From: Mycobacterium paraterrae
Lineage (GTDB): Bacteria > Actinomycetota > Actinomycetes > Mycobacteriales > Mycobacteriaceae
Direction of reading: 5' to 3'
DNA: 64,000 nucleotides
Assembly: GCF_022430545.2 (NCBI RefSeq)
Contig: NZ_CP092488.2
Coordinates: 5,208,001 to 5,272,000, forward strand
The position numbers and the translations under genes were made by a program. Of this stretch, positions 25,143 to 32,937 are shown one piece after another; the stretch's first letter is position 1; every line of letters starts with the position of its first letter. The notes below the pieces were generated by a model. The model searched no databases and was not told where the DNA came from. It saw nothing but the letters and a program-made list of their open reading frames with translations.

Positions 25143-25988
25143 TCAGCCGTTTTTCGCCGGAATCGCGTCTTCTGGGTGGTCGGCCCACTGCGCCTGGTGG
25201 CGCCCCATGGTCATGGCGCCGTTCCACCCGCCATCGGTCCACAAGATCGATCCCCCTACGTAGCTCAGGCGCGGGCTGCACAGGCAAACGAGTGGCCAGG
25301 CCTGCTCTTCGGGAGTGGAGTAGCGCCCCACGGGTCCCACCGACTGGTCGACGAGCTCCTTGCCGGCGAAGTCTTGGAACGCCGGCATCATCGCCGTCTC
25401 GGTCGGCCCGGGATTGATGCAGTTGACGCGGATGCCGTCGCGGGCCAGCACCGGATACCACCAACCGACCCAGGCGTCGATGACGTATTTGGAGTAGGCG
25501 TAGCCGCTCCACGACCACGTTTTCTCGTTCGCCTGCAACCAGTCGACGGCAGCGTCGAACCCATCGGTCTCCAGAAGCTGGGTGATGACGCCGATGTGGT
25601 CCTGCCAACCGATGGCCGCCGAGGACGAAATGACGCTGATGGCAGACCCTTTCGGCATCTTCGGGACCAGCTGTTCGGCAAGGTGGCGGGCACCGACGAA
25701 GTTCACCAGCATGGTGTCGAGCTCGCTGAACGGCGGACCGGGCAACCCGGCGCAGCTGAACAGGCCGTCCACGGGCCCGTCGATGGACGCGGCGACTTCT
25801 TCGATGTTCGCCCGGTCGCGCAGGTCGATCTGCAGAGACCGGGCGGCCTGCACGCTGGCCGGCTTGATGTCGAGCGCCGTCACCCGCGCGCCGAGATCGA
25901 CGAGGATCTGGGCAGCCGCTTCACCCATCCCGGACGCGGCACCGGTGACCACGACGTGTTTGCCTTCGTACCCCAGCGCATCTTTCAC
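25143..25988 (-). CDS. SDR related to 3-alpha-hydroxysteroid dehydrogenase type
   Basis: This 281-residue SDR has the loop TGAASGMG (15-22). The NNAG site is replaced by FSCAGLPG (78-85), a long insertion of about 35 residues follows the active-site Ser121/122, and the catalytic Tyr163 and Lys167 come after it. This layout resembles the 3-alpha-hydroxysteroid dehydrogenase/carbonyl reductase branch, which fits a sterol-like substrate but is not proof. It is divergent from the amine-dehydrogenase-like gene at 26078, with a palindrome between. Confidence 0.88.
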   Translation of the reverse strand: MKDALGYEGKHVVVTGAASGMGEAAAQILVDLGARVTALDIKPASVQAARSLQIDLRDRANIEEVAASIDGPVDGLFSCAGLPGPPFSELDTMLVNFVGARHLAEQLVPKMPKGSAISVISSSAAIGWQDHIGVITQLLETDGFDAAVDWLQANEKTWSWSGYAYSKYVIDAWVGWWYPVLARDGIRVNCINPGPTETAMMPAFQDFAGKELVDQSVGPVGRYSTPEEQAWPLVCLCSPRLSYVGGSILWTDGGWNGAMTMGRHQAQWADHPEDAIPAKNG

Positions 25989-26030
25989 GGGACAGTTCCT
26001 TCACATAGAGAACAGAAGCTTACTGAATAC

Positions 26031-26046
26031 GAGAACACACGTTATC
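26031..26046. promoter_or_regulatory. Palindromic operator, GAGAAC-N4-GTTATC
   Basis: GAGAACACACGTTATC is the rightmost member of the GAGAAY-N4-RTTMTC family, between the divergent SDR and amine-dehydrogenase-like genes. A further half-site, GAGAAC, lies 23 bases to its left. Confidence 0.6.
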
Positions 26047-26077
26047 ACCACGGCTAGAGTGGAAATCTTCGCGTGGC

Positions 26078-27190
26078 ATGGAAGGGGTCCACCAATTGGC
26101 TGCGAGCTCCCGACAGTTGCGAATCATCCAGTGGGCGACCGGCGCGGTGGGCACCGAGATGGCCAAGACGATCCTCGACTGTCGTCCCGACCTGGAGCTG
26201 GTCGGGGCGCGGGTCTACTCCGATGTCAAGAACGGTGTCGACATCGGCACGCTTGTCGACCGCAACCCGATCGGGGTCACCGCGACCACCAACGTCGACG
26301 AAATCCTGGCCTTGGACGCCGATCTCGTGCTCTACGCGCCATCGTTTACCAGTCTCGACGATGTCTGCGCACTGCTGGAGAGCGGCAAGAACGTCGCGAC
26401 CGTCTCGTTTCTGTTTCATCCCCGGCGCATCGACGACGCCGACCGTCGTCGACTGCTGGCGGCCTGTCATAAGGGCAACAGCACGATTCACGCCAGCGGC
26501 CTCAATCCGGGCAACTTGTCCGGTGTGTTGCCGTTGGCGCTGTCAGGGATGAGCCGTTCCATCGATCGGTTCACCCTGCAAGAGCGAGCCGACTGGTCGC
26601 TGTGGGAGAGCACCGACATCACCTTCGACGGGATGTGGTTCGGCCGGCCGCCCGCCGATATCTCCGCGACAGCGAACGACTTTCTGACCTTCAACACCGC
26701 GCTGTTCACCCAGCAGACCTGGTTTATCGCCGATAGCTTGAACGCGGCCATCGACGACGTGAGGGTCAGCGTCGAAGCGGTGCCGGCCACCAGGGACTTC
26801 GAGATCTTCGGCCACCAGGTGCGCGCGGGCACAACGGCCGGGCAACGGTGGAACTTCGTCGGACACCGCAAAGGCGAACCGCTCATCGAGTTCGAAACGC
26901 TGTGGACGGTCGGGGGTGAGTATCCGGAGCACTGGCCCAAACCAGATGACGGCTGGACCCTCACGCTCGAGGGGGACCCCTCCATGCGCGTGCACTTTTT
27001 CTGCCTGGCCAGCTACACCCGTCCGGCTTCGGTCGAAGAGCACGTGAGGGCCGGGCTCGTCGCGGTTGCGCTGCAGGTCGTCAACGCCATACCGGCAATT
27101 TGTGCCGCGCCAGCCGGTTTCGCGACGATGGCTGATCTACCTCTGATCCGCAGCTACACCGGATTCGGTGACGGGATGGTCTCGGGCTGA
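26078..27190 (+). CDS. DapB-like NAD(P)-dependent (native amine dehydrogenase family) protein 2
   Basis: This 370-residue paralogue of the 17077 protein carries the nucleotide region IIQWATGAVGTEMAKTIL near 16-33 and the C-terminal VVNAIPAICAAPAGF. The variable pocket segment reads VSFLFHPRR. The ATG at 26078 may be upstream of the true start: GGAAGGGG lies 9 bases before a TTG at 26096, which would give an N-terminus like that of the paralogues. Its 3' end overlaps the convergent SDR by 37 bases. Confidence 0.85.
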   Translation: MEGVHQLAASSRQLRIIQWATGAVGTEMAKTILDCRPDLELVGARVYSDVKNGVDIGTLVDRNPIGVTATTNVDEILALDADLVLYAPSFTSLDDVCALLESGKNVATVSFLFHPRRIDDADRRRLLAACHKGNSTIHASGLNPGNLSGVLPLALSGMSRSIDRFTLQERADWSLWESTDITFDGMWFGRPPADISATANDFLTFNTALFTQQTWFIADSLNAAIDDVRVSVEAVPATRDFEIFGHQVRAGTTAGQRWNFVGHRKGEPLIEFETLWTVGGEYPEHWPKPDDGWTLTLEGDPSMRVHFFCLASYTRPASVEEHVRAGLVAVALQVVNAIPAICAAPAGFATMADLPLIRSYTGFGDGMVSG

Positions 27191-28131
27191 CGGGATTGCT
27201 CGTCCGACGGCAACGGTTCCGCGGTCAGGGCATGTTCCATCTCGTCGAATATGCTGCCCGGTACCAAAATTCCCGACGGGTCGAGGATCTGATCAAGGTT
27301 GGCGGCGACGTCCTCGGCGGTGAACGCGGCGCCAGGGCCGCCCCAGCCCCGGGTGACGCCGATCTGCAACGCAGCAACCCTGCCGCTGAATGCGCTGAGC
27401 ACCCGGTGCGTCAGCGTGCACTGCTCGCTGGCGAGGTAGGCGACGACGGGAGCGACTTGGTCGAGTCGCAGCGTTTCCAGGAATGCTCGCGCGTCAGCGG
27501 TCTTGCCGGCCTCCCCCATGAGCGCCATGGCCATACGTGTGTCGCCCATCGGCATGATGGCATTGGCGCCTATGCCGAACGCCGCACCCTCGAGCGCGGC
27601 GACATTCATCAACCCGAGCATCCCCGTCTTCGCCGTGGCGTAGCCCGTCAGGCCAGGTTGTCCGAAGACGCCCGCGGCGGAAGACACGAACACCAGTCGC
27701 CCGTATCCGGCGGAGCGCATTACCGCGAAGCCCGGTCGGACAACGTGAAAAGCGGCCAGGAGATGGTGGCGCAGCAGCGCTTCGAAGCGTTCAGTGGGCC
27801 AGTCAGATATCGGGTCTTCGTGAATGATGCCGGCGTTGGCGACAATGGCATCCAGACGACCGAACTCTTCCACGGCGAGGTCGACGGCGGCCTGGCCGCC
27901 CGATTCGGTGCTGGCGTCGGTCGCACACGCCACTGCCCGTCCGCCCGCCTCACGGATGGAGCGGGCGACGTCGTCGGCGGGGCCCGGATCGCCACCGCTT
28001 CCGTCGGTCTCGACACCATTGTCGTGGACCACCACGGCGGCGCCGCGCCGGGCGAGCTCGAGGCAGTACGCTTCACCGAGGCCGCGACCACCGCCGGTCA
28101 CCAAGACGACGCGGTCGGTGAACGAAATCAT
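27154..28131 (-). CDS. SDR of the MFE-2-like (3R)-hydroxyacyl-CoA dehydrogenase type
   Basis: This 325-residue SDR has the loop TGGGRGLG (12-19) and an inserted stretch VVHDNGVETDGSGGDPGPAD. This layout is found in peroxisomal multifunctional enzyme type 2-like dehydrogenases acting on 3-hydroxyacyl-CoA. NAG (99-101), Tyr164 and Lys168 are present, and a C-terminal extension of about 60 residues follows. It would fit the second oxidation of a beta-oxidation round. Its ATG overlaps the stop of the amine-dehydrogenase-like gene 3 (28128-29213). Confidence 0.9.
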   Translation of the reverse strand: MISFTDRVVLVTGGGRGLGEAYCLELARRGAAVVVHDNGVETDGSGGDPGPADDVARSIREAGGRAVACATDASTESGGQAAVDLAVEEFGRLDAIVANAGIIHEDPISDWPTERFEALLRHHLLAAFHVVRPGFAVMRSAGYGRLVFVSSAAGVFGQPGLTGYATAKTGMLGLMNVAALEGAAFGIGANAIMPMGDTRMAMALMGEAGKTADARAFLETLRLDQVAPVVAYLASEQCTLTHRVLSAFSGRVAALQIGVTRGWGGPGAAFTAEDVAANLDQILDPSGILVPGSIFDEMEHALTAEPLPSDEQSRQPETIPSPNPV

Positions 28132-29213
28132 CCGTTGCGCCGGCGATCTGCAGGCGAGGGCGCTACCCCGCGCTCGGTCCAGTGCGCAACGAACGGGGTT
28201 ATCGTCGACAGGTCGTACAGGCCCGGGTCAGCCGCAATCACGGCCGGGATGGCATTCACAGCGTGCATGGCGGTCGCCAGGCACCCCTGCTCGGCGTGGT
28301 CCTCCTCGTGCGAACCGATCACAAGATGCAGACGCATGTTCGGTTTGCCGTGGAAAGTGACCTCGTACCCGATGTCCGTGGGCCAGTCGGGAGCTAAATC
28401 GTCAGCCATCCTGGTGAGATGTTCGACGGCGATTGTCGTTGCACCACAGTCGACTTCGACGCCGAACCGCATGGCGCCCACGGTTCCCGCCGGAATCTCC
28501 CCTGCGGCCACCGTGAGCGCTTTCGGCGTAGTCACGACCTCCCGGAAACCCTCTACCGAGCGGATCTGGAGCCCCAGCGCCTGCGTGAGCACTGTCGCGC
28601 TACCGATCCAGGCGCTCGCGGCGTAGTCGGTGTTGGTCAGCAGCGGCGTGGTGTCATCCGGGGCATGGCCGAAACCCATCGCGTTGAAGATCAGGTCATG
28701 GCTGGCATAGGTCGAATAGTTCAACACCTCGCGCACTTCGATCCGGGTGGTGCGCTCGGTCAGCCGGGACAGGATCGGCGCCAGCGACTCCCCGATGAAA
28801 CCCGGGTACAGGCCGAGCCCCAGGAAAGACGAATTGCCTGCGCGGCATGCCTTTTCGATGTCATCGGCCAGTGATTCGTGCAGCGAGCGGGGATGGATGA
28901 AGCGACTGCCGGTGGCCACCACATTCTTGCCCGATGCCAGCAGCTCGCAGACGTCAGCGAAGCAGCCGGGCGTGTCAGTCTCCACCTTGCCCATGTAGAG
29001 CACCACGTCGGCGTCGGTGGCGATGACGGCGTCGCGATCGTCGGAGGTCAGGACGCCGACCTCGGAGGCCCCGCATAGTGCGCCGGCGTCAATCCCGGCT
29101 TTTGCGGGGTCATATACCCGCACGGCAACCAATTTCAGATCGGCCCGCTCCACGACGTGCCGCAGCGACATCATTCCGGTCACGCCGGTCGCCCACTGAA
29201 TCACGCGAGTCAT
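28128..29213 (-). CDS. DapB-like NAD(P)-dependent (native amine dehydrogenase family) protein 3
   Basis: This 361-residue paralogue has VIQWATGVTGMMSLRHV near 4-20 and AVNAIPAVIAADPGL near the C-terminus. The variable pocket segment reads GSRFIHPRS. I place the start at ATG 29213 because GAGGAG lies about 10 bases before it and the upstream P450 ends 14 bases earlier. Longer versions in this frame would lie inside the P450. It is the middle gene of a P450/amine-dehydrogenase-like/SDR operon. Confidence 0.87.
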   Translation of the reverse strand: MTRVIQWATGVTGMMSLRHVVERADLKLVAVRVYDPAKAGIDAGALCGASEVGVLTSDDRDAVIATDADVVLYMGKVETDTPGCFADVCELLASGKNVVATGSRFIHPRSLHESLADDIEKACRAGNSSFLGLGLYPGFIGESLAPILSRLTERTTRIEVREVLNYSTYASHDLIFNAMGFGHAPDDTTPLLTNTDYAASAWIGSATVLTQALGLQIRSVEGFREVVTTPKALTVAAGEIPAGTVGAMRFGVEVDCGATTIAVEHLTRMADDLAPDWPTDIGYEVTFHGKPNMRLHLVIGSHEEDHAEQGCLATAMHAVNAIPAVIAADPGLYDLSTITPFVAHWTERGVAPSPADRRRNG

Positions 29214-29227
29214 GTCAGACAGTCTCC

Positions 29228-30466
29228 TCAATCCCATACCACGTCGAGGCGTGGTGGCGAGCGGAACATCGTCCCGGTGACGTAGGGTGCCGGCGCGTCG
29301 GGGTCGAGACGCAAGCCCGGTAATGCGTCGAACAGTGCGTTGAAGATTTTGGTGCTCTCCAGACGCGCCAGGTGCATACCGAGACATACGTGCGCACCAT
29401 GGCCAAAACCGATGTGCGGCTTGCGGTCACGGAAGATGTTGAACGACTCCGCGTCGTCCCAGCGGGTCTCGTCATGGTTGGCGCTGCCGAGGTTGACCAT
29501 CATCGTCGAACCCTCGGGGATATCCAGACCGAAGAACGTCGTGTCGGTGCTGACTTCGCGTATGAAGTTCAGCAGCGGGGTCTCCCACCGAATGCCCTCT
29601 TCGATCGCCTGCGGCACGAGACTGCGGTCGGCACGCACCGCATCGAGTTGGTCGGTGTGGGTCAACAACCCCAGCGCGAGGCTAGCGGTCGACCGAGACG
29701 TGGTCTCCGCGCCCGCGGGCAGGAGATTGCGCATGAATCCGTAGATTTGCTCGTCCGACATCTTGACGCCGTCGATCTCGGCCTGCGACAGGATGGTCAC
29801 CATGTCGTCTTTCGGCGACTTACGCCGATCGGCGAGTATTCCGACGAAGTACTCCTTCATCTGCGCTGACGCTTTCATCGCGGTATCCATGTCGCCGCGA
29901 AAGCCCAACAAGTCGATCGCCAATCGGTGAAACTCACCGATATCCGATTCCGGCAGCCCGAGCAGGGCCGCGATGATCCGCACGGGAATGGGCATGAACA
30001 CCGCATCGACCAAGTCGACTTGGTGTGCGTCGCGAAATTTCGCGATCGTGCGGTCCACCAGGGGCCCGACAAGCTCGGTGTCCCAACGCTTCATCGACGA
30101 TCGGGCGAACGCGAACTCGTGCAATCGGCGGTAGACCGCATGCTCGGGCTCCTGCATCTCGAGGATCGTCGGGCCCTGCAGCGGGCGCACCATGTCCTCG
30201 TAGATGCGGGTGCTGAACGTGATGTTGTCGGTGAACACGCCCTTGACCGCATCGAACGAATATGCCGTGAACGTCTTCTTGCCGTCGGGCCCGTCCTCCG
30301 GGACGCCCATCTCCGGCCAACCCGGGTGCACTGCCGCCTTCAGCCGCAGCTCGCGCAGCAGCGGGTATGGGGTCGCGTCACCGTCGGCGCCCATTCCCGC
30401 GTTGAACTTCTCCTGCGCCTCGCGGATGCGCTGCTCGATGTCGTCAGTAACCGCCGGCTCCGCCAC
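29228..30466 (-). CDS. Cytochrome P450
   Basis: This 412-residue P450 has AGAETT (251-256), ExxR at Glu290/Arg293 and FGHGAHVCLG with Cys361. It is the first gene of a leftward three-gene operon and is divergent from the amine-dehydrogenase-like gene at 30585. The gap between them carries two palindromes and a motif shared with the promoter of the 3561 P450, so both P450s may answer to the same regulator. Confidence 0.93.
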   Translation of the reverse strand: MAEPAVTDDIEQRIREAQEKFNAGMGADGDATPYPLLRELRLKAAVHPGWPEMGVPEDGPDGKKTFTAYSFDAVKGVFTDNITFSTRIYEDMVRPLQGPTILEMQEPEHAVYRRLHEFAFARSSMKRWDTELVGPLVDRTIAKFRDAHQVDLVDAVFMPIPVRIIAALLGLPESDIGEFHRLAIDLLGFRGDMDTAMKASAQMKEYFVGILADRRKSPKDDMVTILSQAEIDGVKMSDEQIYGFMRNLLPAGAETTSRSTASLALGLLTHTDQLDAVRADRSLVPQAIEEGIRWETPLLNFIREVSTDTTFFGLDIPEGSTMMVNLGSANHDETRWDDAESFNIFRDRKPHIGFGHGAHVCLGMHLARLESTKIFNALFDALPGLRLDPDAPAPYVTGTMFRSPPRLDVVWD

Positions 30467-30490
30467 GAGTCACCTCTCGTACAGCCTCTC

Positions 30491-30531
30491 AACCTACATA
30501 CTGTCGGTTGAAAACCGTACATGATGTAAGT
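30491..30531. promoter_or_regulatory. Two related palindromic boxes in a divergent P450 promoter
   Basis: AACCTACATACTGTCGGTT (30491-30509) pairs 7 of 9 positions about its centre. The second box (30513-30531) read on the other strand is AACTTACATCATGTACGGT, very similar to the first. The boxes are 22 bases apart, two helix turns. CGGTT-GAA-AACCG between them is itself a perfect inverted repeat. The start of box 1 recurs at 3379 in another divergent P450 promoter. Confidence 0.6.
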
Positions 30532-30584
30532 TGAACCAACCAGCGACCTGACGAAATCGCGAAAGTGCAACCTGGAGTATTCGA

Positions 30585-31658
30585 TTGGCCACACGAGTCG
30601 TGCAGTGGGCGACGGGCGCCGTGGGCCGCGCGGCACTGCGGGAGCTTATCGAGAATCCGCATTATCAGCTGGTAGGGGTGCTGGTGTATGACCCGGGCAA
30701 GGCCGGCCTCGACGCCGGCGCGCTGTGCGGTCTCCCACCGACCACGGGGGTCGTCGCTACCGCGGACAAAGACGAGATCATCGCCTTGCACGCCGACGTC
30801 GTCGTGCACGCGGCCAGCAAGGCACATGCCGTCGAGACGAACGCCGAGGACATCTGCCGCCTGCTGGCGGCGGGAAGCACCGTCATCACGACGACGTCCT
30901 ACAACCACCTGCCCACCTACGGCGCCGACACAGAGGCGGCGTTCGTCGACGCCTGCCGACAGGGCGGGTCACGATTTCACGCCGCGGGCGAGAACCCCGG
31001 CTTCATGTTCGAGCGACTCGTCGCGACGGTGACCGGGCTGAGCAAGACCATCGACCGAATCGACCTCTACGAGGCCACCGACGTATCCGCGGTCGACAGC
31101 CGTCCCATGCTCGTCGACCTGATGGGCATGGGCCGGCCACCTGAAGACGTCAGCGTGGACTCCCCGATTATCAAAAAGCTGGACCTCGCCTACCGCCAGG
31201 CGCTCAACGCCACGGCCGACGTCCTGGGGATCACCTTGTCGCACATCGACGTGGCCGTCGACGCCACCACGCTTTCCCATGACATCGAAGTCCTCGCCGG
31301 CACGATCGAAGCGGGAACTGTTGTCGGACAGCGGTTCTCATGGGTCGGGCATTGGTCCGGCCGTCCCCTGCTGGCCATCCACGAAGAGTGGGTGCTGACC
31401 CGCGATCTCCCCCAGTGGGGCATGACGCCGCTGGCGCCCGGCGAGAAGGCGCCGCTGATCCGCGCCGTCATCACCGGTGAGCCGAGTTTCGAACTGCAGC
31501 TCGACGTGGGTTCGCAGACCGCGACGCCGGCGGGCCAGCATGCGATGCCGGGTCACCTGATGATCGCGATGGGTGCGGTGCGGGCAATCCCCTATGTGCT
31601 CGCCCAACCGCCCGGTGTCGTGACGGCGCCGGTCTTCGGGGCGATCCAGTTAGCGTGA
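30585..31658 (+). CDS. DapB-like NAD(P)-dependent (native amine dehydrogenase family) protein 4
   Basis: This 357-residue paralogue has VVQWATGAVGRAALREL near 5-21 and AVRAIPYVLAQPPGV near the C-terminus. The variable pocket segment reads TSYNHLPTY. The start is TTG at 30585 after a GGAG ribosome site, and no ATG fits. It is divergent from the 29228-30466 P450 and ends 9 bases inside the convergent binding-protein gene. Confidence 0.86.
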   Translation: MATRVVQWATGAVGRAALRELIENPHYQLVGVLVYDPGKAGLDAGALCGLPPTTGVVATADKDEIIALHADVVVHAASKAHAVETNAEDICRLLAAGSTVITTTSYNHLPTYGADTEAAFVDACRQGGSRFHAAGENPGFMFERLVATVTGLSKTIDRIDLYEATDVSAVDSRPMLVDLMGMGRPPEDVSVDSPIIKKLDLAYRQALNATADVLGITLSHIDVAVDATTLSHDIEVLAGTIEAGTVVGQRFSWVGHWSGRPLLAIHEEWVLTRDLPQWGMTPLAPGEKAPLIRAVITGEPSFELQLDVGSQTATPAGQHAMPGHLMIAMGAVRAIPYVLAQPPGVVTAPVFGAIQLA

Positions 31659-32795
31659 GCCGCGGATGACCGCGCGTGCGATGTGATCGCTGGGCGCGGC
31701 GTGAAAGACGTGTGCGCTCCCGTCGGGCAGTACCCGACGGGCGATGAGGTAGTCAGAACCCATCCATCCCTGACGGATGTAGCGCCCGAATCGGAGGAAG
31801 GTGCCCGGGGCGCCGCTGGCCGACGGGACGAGCTTCACCTGCTCCATCCCGCCTTTCACCCCTTCTCCCGTCAGCGGGCGCGCAGCGGCGAGCCCGCGCA
31901 CGATCACGGTGGCCGCGTCGTGGGAAAGGCCCGGCATCGAATGACCCGGCCGGCGACCGTATCGGGCCTTGAAGCGGTCGAGGAACGCCTGGCCGACGGT
32001 ATTGCGTTCGTCGTAGCTGTCCAGACCTATCCATCCCGAGAGGTGGCGCATCCACTCGGCATTGATGTGCGCCATCTCGAACGCCGTCGTGGTGTAGCGA
32101 GGCGGATCCCAGCCCGCAGCCAGCAGCGCGTCGGTGAAGCCCCACAGCCCGTGCCCGAAACCGACGTGCACCAGTGCGTCGGGCTGCGCGGCGCGCAACG
32201 CCTCGACTGCCTCCGATTTGTCGGCCTCGATCTGAGGAATCGCCACGGCGGCAACGACGTTCAAGCCGGCCGCGTCGTAGGCTCGTTGCGCGAAGGCAAG
32301 ATATTCCTTGCCGATCAGTGACGACTCGTAGGCGATGGCGATCCGTGAGCGACCGTCGCCGATCATGACCGCGGCCAACATCACCGGCTCCTCGGCCATC
32401 GACCCGTTGTTCAGCGCGAAGCACCATTCACCGAGCGCACCCTCCGAACCCGACAGGGTGACGATCGGAACCCGCGCGGTGGCATCGACGTGGGAGCTCA
32501 GTGGCACGACGTTGTCTGACACCCAGGGCCCGTAGATCGCCAGGCACCCCTCGGCCACCAGCTCGTCGAAGGCTCGCTCCACGGCGAGATAGGTGCCGTT
32601 GGGCAATCCGACCACGTTGCGGGTGACCAGTTCGATCGGGCGGTCGATCAGCCCGCTGGCCAAGGCTTCGTCCATCACTAATCGCAGCGCGTCGACGCTG
32701 TCGTTGTCGGTGTCGCCAGTGGTCGGATAGTCATTCAGCAAGCCGACTTTCAGCGGCGCCACCGAACCGTATGCACGAACCTCGTCGTCTGCCAT
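31650..32795 (-). CDS. Periplasmic-binding-protein-like (Leu/Ile/Val-type) domain protein without signal peptide
   Basis: This 381-residue protein has the type I periplasmic binding fold of branched-chain amino acid ABC receptors (LKVGLLNDYPTTGDTDNDSV near the N-terminus, then AIYGPWVSDNVVPLSSHV and AIAYESSLIGKEYLAFA). It begins MADDEVRAYGS and shows no signal peptide or lipobox, and no permease or ATPase genes are nearby. It may therefore be a cytoplasmic sensor or binding protein, like AmiC-type proteins. I chose ATG 32795; longer versions would run through the operator region at 32802. The gene is a single leftward unit. Confidence 0.8.
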   Translation of the reverse strand: MADDEVRAYGSVAPLKVGLLNDYPTTGDTDNDSVDALRLVMDEALASGLIDRPIELVTRNVVGLPNGTYLAVERAFDELVAEGCLAIYGPWVSDNVVPLSSHVDATARVPIVTLSGSEGALGEWCFALNNGSMAEEPVMLAAVMIGDGRSRIAIAYESSLIGKEYLAFAQRAYDAAGLNVVAAVAIPQIEADKSEAVEALRAAQPDALVHVGFGHGLWGFTDALLAAGWDPPRYTTTAFEMAHINAEWMRHLSGWIGLDSYDERNTVGQAFLDRFKARYGRRPGHSMPGLSHDAATVIVRGLAAARPLTGEGVKGGMEQVKLVPSASGAPGTFLRFGRYIRQGWMGSDYLIARRVLPDGSAHVFHAAPSDHIARAVIRGSR

Positions 32796-32801
32796 AGCGG
32801 C

Positions 32802-32820
32802 AACATACATGACGAAGGTT
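32802..32820. promoter_or_regulatory. Second copy of the TetR (34105) operator-like sequence
   Basis: AACATACATGACGAAGGTT matches AACATACAGACCGAATGTT at 34071 in 15 of 19 positions. It lies in the gap between the leftward binding-protein gene and the rightward gene at 32938, where a regulator could control both. Confidence 0.55.
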
Positions 32821-32937
32821 GTGGCGGTGACCAGGTGACTCGCCCCGGACTCCACCGTAAATCTCGGTTTCCGAAAACTGCCTATCGGACTTTCGCCGGT
32901 TGTACCGTTCGGATGGGGCCGCTCAGAGGAGACCGCG

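Noticed and set aside
13408..26046. Assignment of the GAGAAY palindromes to KstR or KstR2
   Set aside because: KstR boxes have two bases between AAC and GTT and KstR2 boxes have a different core. The four-base centre here does not fit either.
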